Of a DNA stretch of 32,022 bases, positions 27,502 through 32,022 are shown one piece after another. The first letter of the stretch is position 1; every line of letters starts with the position of its first letter. Source of the DNA: Candidatus Woesearchaeota archaeon (GTDB lineage: Archaea; Nanobdellota; Nanobdellia; Woesearchaeales; ARS49); contig JAPLZR010000008.1 of the NCBI GenBank assembly GCA_026394935.1, positions 1 through 32,022 of the forward strand. The letters run 5' to 3'. Below the pieces are notes generated by a model. That model saw nothing but the letters and a program-made list of their open reading frames with translations. It did no database searches and was not told the DNA's origin. The position numbers were made by a program, and so were the translations under genes.

Positions 27502-27979
27502 AGCACAGATGGAGATTTTTGGACTGGTCATTATCGTAATACTATTAGCAATAGGACTGCTGTTCGCCATAGTAATTCTCACAAAAACACCAACAAGAGA
27601 AGTAGAAAGAGTAAAAGAAAGCGTGCAGGCAGCAAACTTTCTCAATACGATACTAGGAACAACATCAACCTGCGGAAAAAGAACAGTAAGAGAACTCATA
27701 CAAAACTGCGCAGTAGCAAGCAAAGACTGGGTGGGAGCAGCACCATGCGATGGAGCGAATACCTGCTCACTTGCAGAAAACATGATAAAAAACATGCTAA
27801 ATCAAACACTCGGCAAATGGGGCAAAGACTACAAATTCTACATGAACGGCACAGAAGCAGTAGAACAAATAGTAATAGGAACAGACAACCCCTGCAAAGG
27901 AGAACGAGAAGGAAGCACAAGACCGGAAAAAATCAGAACAGGACTAGACATAACAGTCACGCTGCATATCTGCAGTTAA
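27494..27979 (+). CDS. Pilin-like small membrane protein
   Basis: 161 aa; MSKAQMEIFGLVIIVILLAIGLLFAIVIL; Cys-containing ectodomain. 8-nt overlap with upstream gene. Confidence 0.7.
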   Translation: MSKAQMEIFGLVIIVILLAIGLLFAIVILTKTPTREVERVKESVQAANFLNTILGTTSTCGKRTVRELIQNCAVASKDWVGAAPCDGANTCSLAENMIKNMLNQTLGKWGKDYKFYMNGTEAVEQIVIGTDNPCKGEREGSTRPEKIRTGLDITVTLHICS

Positions 27980-28872
27980 TCATTCAAAGCAAAAGTAGAA
28001 GCAGAAAAATCAGCAGTTTTCAATGCAATATGCAATAAATGGCTGAGAACAACAGCATCCTCACTCTTAACAATCAACTGCTCAATCCTGTTTTTCAGCA
28101 CTTTAAAATCATCAGACAACTCACTTAACTTAACAACATCAAACTTGTAAAACAACTCATAATACCGCCTTAACAAAGAATTAACCTCTGCAAAAACATC
28201 AACAGAAGACTTGCTCAGCTTATTGTTTGCAGACTCGCAAATGTACTTGTACTCGTCAGCAATCTTCTCCAAATTCCACATAATAACGTACAAGAAACTT
28301 GTCTTAGCAGGCTCATCAAGACCGCGCTTGTTCAAAATCCTCTCGCAAAAATTAGTCAACTGGTTATTCTGTTTTTCCAGTTCAAGCAAATTATTCAGCT
28401 CAGAATATTTCTTCTGCCTAATTAATTCAAGAGACCGGTCAGCAAGAGACAAAGTAACAAGAAAAGCCCTCCTGACAATAACCTGCAACTGGTCATCCAA
28501 CTCTTTAGCAAGAGAACGAATAATGCAAGAAGAACCAGAACGATGAACAACAGCAAAACCCAAAAACAAATCCTTCAACAACTGGTCAATAACAGAAGTG
28601 TGCTGAAAATCATTCACCTTAATCTCAATTTCATCATAACCCTTCTTGTGTAAAGAAGATAACAACCAGCGCAAAGCACGCTCAGAAGCATTAGAAACAT
28701 CAACAACACCCTTCCTCAGCATCCTCGGCTCTGCAGTAGAAACAATCAAACGAGGACCAGTCTCAACAACATCAACCTCCTCGCCCTTCTTAACACCCCA
28801 CTGCCTAACCCAATCAGTAGGCAGACTGACAACAAGCGTCTTGTCAGCAATCTGAATAACCCTGCGCTTCAT
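27976..28872 (-). CDS. AbrB/SpoVT-domain plus PhoU-domain regulator
   Basis: 298 aa; N-terminal RRVIQIADKTLVVSLPTDWVRQWGVKKGEEVDVV (AbrB-like swapped hairpin), C-terminal helical PhoU-like region. Confidence 0.85.
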   Translation of the reverse strand: MKRRVIQIADKTLVVSLPTDWVRQWGVKKGEEVDVVETGPRLIVSTAEPRMLRKGVVDVSNASERALRWLLSSLHKKGYDEIEIKVNDFQHTSVIDQLLKDLFLGFAVVHRSGSSCIIRSLAKELDDQLQVIVRRAFLVTLSLADRSLELIRQKKYSELNNLLELEKQNNQLTNFCERILNKRGLDEPAKTSFLYVIMWNLEKIADEYKYICESANNKLSKSSVDVFAEVNSLLRRYYELFYKFDVVKLSELSDDFKVLKNRIEQLIVKSEDAVVLSHLLHIALKTADFSASTFALND

Positions 28873-28884
28873 AAAAACTCCAGA

Positions 28885-28911
28885 CGATAACTTAATATAT
28901 AAATGTTATCG
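28885..28911. promoter_or_regulatory. Divergent promoter with palindromic operator candidate
   Basis: CGATAAC(28885-28891)-N13-GTTATCG(28905-28911), spacer TTAATATATAAAT containing a TATA box. Confidence 0.6.
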
Positions 28912-28926
28912 CTAAGGGGTAGTAAT

Positions 28927-30714
28927 ATGGGATTAGGAAAATGGCTGGAATTCATAATGAAGCACATGAACCAAACTGCAACACTTGCAGGACTCGCCAC
29001 TTTTCCATATACGTTCTATGAGCTGCATAAGTATGTAACAAGAAATCCGGACAACACCTTTTTGGGACAACTGAAGTACATGGCGATCCCGGTGGCTGCA
29101 AGCTTATTGACAAAATGGGGTTTACTGACATTATACTGCTATACAAGAGAGGACACGAACAGACGAACAAGAATTGGAGACAGAAAAAAAATAAAAAAAC
29201 TTTGGAAAGAGTTAGAATCAAAAGAACATCCAAAAATAACATTTGGACCTGAACAGCGCATTAATTATTCAATCGTTGATGTTTTAAGATACCATTCTTC
29301 AGATTTTCAAGAATTAACACAAAGAGCAAGAGAAACAGAAAACCCGTTTATAGCGCTTGATGCATCAATAAGAAATTTCAGTCTTAAAGCCGGTCATCCA
29401 GATGAAGGCTATACATTGTTCCGTGATGCGCTTGACTGGATGCGTAAGAGAAAGCCAAAACTAAGATGGAAAACAAAAGCATATTTCTTAAACACAAAAT
29501 TGGCATTGTATTTGTCAAAATTCCTAGAGCCTAGAGCGATAGAAAATTATATTTTAGGCGCTATTTATGAGAGCATAATTAACCCAGAACAAGCAGGGCA
29601 ATGGACGGAATTAGGAAAACTCGTTGCAGACAAATTCGGGAGCCCTCAAAAACCAGAAATGTATGTATTTCACGCCTTATTGGCAACAGCCCAGAAAAGA
29701 AGCGATGAAAAAGAAGCATGGAGAACGGCTTTTGAATTAATCCAGCAGACACTAAAACCAAAAAGGTTGGGAGAATCAAGAAATCCAGTATGGGCTGTTG
29801 AAGGCCAGGAAGAAAGCAAAAAATTCTTTTCAGGAACATTTGCGTTCAAGGGAAACACCGAGAGGTATGAGTTGGAAAATGAAGAGAAATCAGCGCATAA
29901 ACTTGAGGAAATACTTGATAAAGACGCGATCGCGCCAGAACCCATATACATAACAGAAGAACCTTACAATGAACTGTACGTTTACATAATGCGATATCTT
30001 CCAGGCGAATTGCTCTCTAACCAATTTCTAAAAGGAGACAAAAGAGGACTAGAAAAAGTCATTCCAGTGCTGGCAAGAATTCACGCAAGATACCCGACTG
30101 AAGGACTCACCAGATTAAATCTTGAAGAAAAAACTGCAAAAAAACTACAATCACTGGGAATGCAATCTGCCTTAAAATATTTCAGGCCAGTAACAGCTGA
30201 TTTGCAGGCACACCCAATATGGGCAGTAAACAAAGACGCCCACCCTGAACAATGGCAGATGCTAAACAACCCCCACACAGAAGCAAAAGTCGGAGTGCTG
30301 GATACAGAAATAAAAGAGGTCCAGCCAATAGTACTCGACATTGCGAATCTGCTGTATTATGTAGGACAATTTACAAGAGAAGAAAGAGAAAAATATGTCG
30401 GAGGGCACGTCAGCAACTTAAGAAAAGAAGGAGCAAAAATCCACGATCAAACATTTGCGCAGGCGTACGATGGAGCAAACGGACCGCTCTTAAGAGCGGT
30501 CGACAACGCAGCAATATTCAGAATGCTATGCCTCATAGAAGCATGGTCTGATCCAGACAGACCAAACATGCGCACTCAAAGAGAAAGACTTGTCAAGACG
30601 GCATTACAGACAATAGACGATTTAAAAGAACACGATACAAAATATTATTCTGAAAACGAAACGGAATACAAAGCGCTAAAGGAAAGATTCCCTGAATTTC
30701 TTAAGGCAACTTAA
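28927..30714 (+). CDS. Membrane-anchored protein with C-terminal APH-fold kinase-like domain
   Basis: Start at ATG 28927 (MGLGKWLEF...). N-terminal hydrophobic segments, helical middle, C-terminal FAFKGN (beta3 Lys), YVYIMRYLPGELL (hinge), VNKDAHPEQW (HGDxHPxN-like), VLDTE...LDIANLLYY. Confidence 0.65.
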   Translation: MGLGKWLEFIMKHMNQTATLAGLATFPYTFYELHKYVTRNPDNTFLGQLKYMAIPVAASLLTKWGLLTLYCYTREDTNRRTRIGDRKKIKKLWKELESKEHPKITFGPEQRINYSIVDVLRYHSSDFQELTQRARETENPFIALDASIRNFSLKAGHPDEGYTLFRDALDWMRKRKPKLRWKTKAYFLNTKLALYLSKFLEPRAIENYILGAIYESIINPEQAGQWTELGKLVADKFGSPQKPEMYVFHALLATAQKRSDEKEAWRTAFELIQQTLKPKRLGESRNPVWAVEGQEESKKFFSGTFAFKGNTERYELENEEKSAHKLEEILDKDAIAPEPIYITEEPYNELYVYIMRYLPGELLSNQFLKGDKRGLEKVIPVLARIHARYPTEGLTRLNLEEKTAKKLQSLGMQSALKYFRPVTADLQAHPIWAVNKDAHPEQWQMLNNPHTEAKVGVLDTEIKEVQPIVLDIANLLYYVGQFTREEREKYVGGHVSNLRKEGAKIHDQTFAQAYDGANGPLLRAVDNAAIFRMLCLIEAWSDPDRPNMRTQRERLVKTALQTIDDLKEHDTKYYSENETEYKALKERFPEFLKAT

Positions 30715-30739
30715 GAAACTTAAGAACAAAGAATAAGCA

Positions 30740-30749
30740 GTCAGCTGAC
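30740..30749. promoter_or_regulatory. Perfect palindrome GTCAGCTGAC upstream of Lrp-like gene
   Basis: 10-bp perfect palindrome 22 nt before the ATG at 30771. Confidence 0.35.
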
Positions 30750-30770
30750 ATATTCTATGTTGGTGATAAA

Positions 30771-31229
30771 ATGAAAAAAACTGACATAATACTTTTAACC
30801 CAACTAAGACAAAACGGCAGGATAACGCTGACAGACCTGTCCAGAAAAACAAACCTTCCAGTAAGCACGCTCCATGAACGGCTCAAAAAACACCTGGAAA
30901 GCGGACTCATCAGACCAGGAATGCTAATGGACTTTGAAAAACTCGGATTCAAAACAAGAGCATACATACTCTTCGCTTCAGACGAAAAAGAAAAACTGTT
31001 CGGGTATCTGAAAGAGCACCCGAGCGTAAACTCCATAAGCAGAATAAACAACGGATGGAAACTGATAATGGAATGCGTATTCAAAGACATGTACTCGCTG
31101 GAAGAATTCATAGAAGAAATAGAAAAGAAATTCCACATCAAACAAAAAGAAGTACACTACGTGCTAAATGAAGTAAAACGCGAAGGATTCTTCACTCAGG
31201 AAAATACAGCGCTGAAGATGATGAGGTAA
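30771..31229 (+). CDS. Lrp/AsnC-family HTH regulator
   Basis: 152 aa; MKKTDIILLTQLRQNGRITLTDLSRKTNLPVSTLHERLKKHLESGLI, followed by an alpha/beta domain. SD-like GGTGAT. Confidence 0.85.
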   Translation: MKKTDIILLTQLRQNGRITLTDLSRKTNLPVSTLHERLKKHLESGLIRPGMLMDFEKLGFKTRAYILFASDEKEKLFGYLKEHPSVNSISRINNGWKLIMECVFKDMYSLEEFIEEIEKKFHIKQKEVHYVLNEVKREGFFTQENTALKMMR

Positions 31230-31296
31230 CCCACGCGGACAAAAGTTTAAATACCAGCACACACACGATAATCCCAATAACAAACGAGGTGTCAAA

Positions 31297-31605
31297 ATGA
31301 AAGGCCAAGGATTACCAATCAGCACAATTATCATCGCAGCACTAGGAATACTGGTTCTAGTCGTAATAGGCGCCATATTCGGCAGTCAAATAAGCAAATT
31401 TGGAAAGGCAGCAAGCGAATGCCAGGGAAGATGCTACAAAGCAAGCCCGCCAGTCGGAGTAATGCCAGGAGTATTTGACCCAAACAAATGCAATGCAGAC
31501 TTTGAAACAAAACTAAGCGGAGCATGGATACCAAAAAGCATGCCATCAAAAGTAGACAACCCCGGAGAGTGGAGATGCGACGAATGCTGCATTCTAACAG
31601 GATAG
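31297..31605 (+). CDS. Small pilin-like secreted/membrane protein
   Basis: 102 aa; MKGQGLPISTIIIAALGILVLVVIGAIFG, ectodomain with 5 Cys. TATA GTTTAAATA and SD GAGGTG upstream. Confidence 0.75.
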   Translation: MKGQGLPISTIIIAALGILVLVVIGAIFGSQISKFGKAASECQGRCYKASPPVGVMPGVFDPNKCNADFETKLSGAWIPKSMPSKVDNPGEWRCDECCILTG

Positions 31606-31850
31606 GACAAGGACTGCCAATAAGCACGATAATAATAGCGGCGCTTGGACTAATAGTTCTAATAATAATGGCAGTGATGGTACAGCAAAGAACAACAATC
31701 TTCAGCAAAAACCTCAAAAATGCATCAGAAGACGTCTGTGCACCTACAAACGAAATAAAATCAATGGGAACAGACTGCGACACAATATACGCAACATTCA
31801 CAGACCTCGCGCCAGGACAAATCTGCTGCAGAAAAGGCACAGCCAAATAG
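31584..31850 (+). CDS. Small pilin-like protein, paralog of preceding gene
   Basis: Start taken at ATG 31584 (MLHSNRIGQGLPISTIIIAALGLIVLIIMAVMV), overlapping the upstream stop by 22 nt; near-identical GQGLPISTIIIAALG head. Confidence 0.7.
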   Translation: MLHSNRIGQGLPISTIIIAALGLIVLIIMAVMVQQRTTIFSKNLKNASEDVCAPTNEIKSMGTDCDTIYATFTDLAPGQICCRKGTAK

Positions 31851-31885
31851 CAAGACTTTTATACTTATTTCCCAGATTTTCATTT

Positions 31886-31996
31886 ATGAAAAAGGGGCAA
31901 CAAACAGACTTCTGGAAGTATCTGACCTATATAATACTTGTACTGGCAATGTTTGCCGTGCTCATATACATACTTAAAACAAAGGTACTGCCATGA
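31886..31996 (+). CDS. Tiny single-TM protein (36 aa)
   Basis: MKKGQQTDFWKYLTYIILVLAMFAVLIYILKTKVLP; ATGA overlap with the next ORF. Too short for the ORF track. Confidence 0.55.
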   Translation: MKKGQQTDFWKYLTYIILVLAMFAVLIYILKTKVLP

Positions 31997-32022
31997 ACAA
32001 AAAAGGATTCGAACTAAAAGAC
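31993..32022 (+). CDS. Start of a further pilin-like gene, truncated by window end
   Basis: MNKKGFELKD...; matches the KKGFEL head of the 25999 gene; ATGA coupling to the preceding gene. Confidence 0.5.
   Translation, partial: MNKKGFELKD

Noticed and set aside
16681-27979. Prophage or conjugative element explanation for the large operon
   Set aside because: No integrase, terminase, capsid, relaxase or T4SS-type ATPase seen; the proteins look like cellular secreted or membrane proteins.

Overview
This 32 kb window is archaeal and probably from a DPANN-type lineage (Woesearchaeota/Pacearchaeota-like). That placement rests on gene content and protein style and was not tested by search. Housekeeping genes recognised from their translations: the 5' part of tyrosyl-tRNA synthetase, RFC small subunit, pelota, PheS and PheT, ribosomal proteins L14e and L34e, RNase P subunit Rpp30, an RsuA/RluB-type pseudouridine synthase, and TrmB-, AbrB/PhoU- and Lrp-type regulators. 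Three accessory surface-protein blocks lie between them: (i) a minus-strand five-gene block (2580-8409) with three tandem paralogous lipoproteins and two membrane-anchored proteins with large ectodomains; (ii) a tightly overlapping eight-gene plus-strand operon (16681-27979) combining cysteine-rich secreted proteins, a 1584-aa membrane-anchored giant and several pilin-like proteins; (iii) a second pilin-like mini-cluster running off the right edge (31297-32022). Block (ii), with (iii), is my best candidate for an undescribed system, possibly a disulfide-rich cell-surface or attachment apparatus. Other notable signals: a four-arm inverted-repeat element (235-320), a 12-mer shared by two neighbouring promoters next to a TrmB regulator, a palindrome centred on a divergent TATA box (28885-28911), a divergent membrane-anchored APH-fold kinase-like protein, and a base-composition asymmetry that follows the DNA strand rather than gene direction. 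No tRNA, rRNA, CRISPR array or transposase was recognised.
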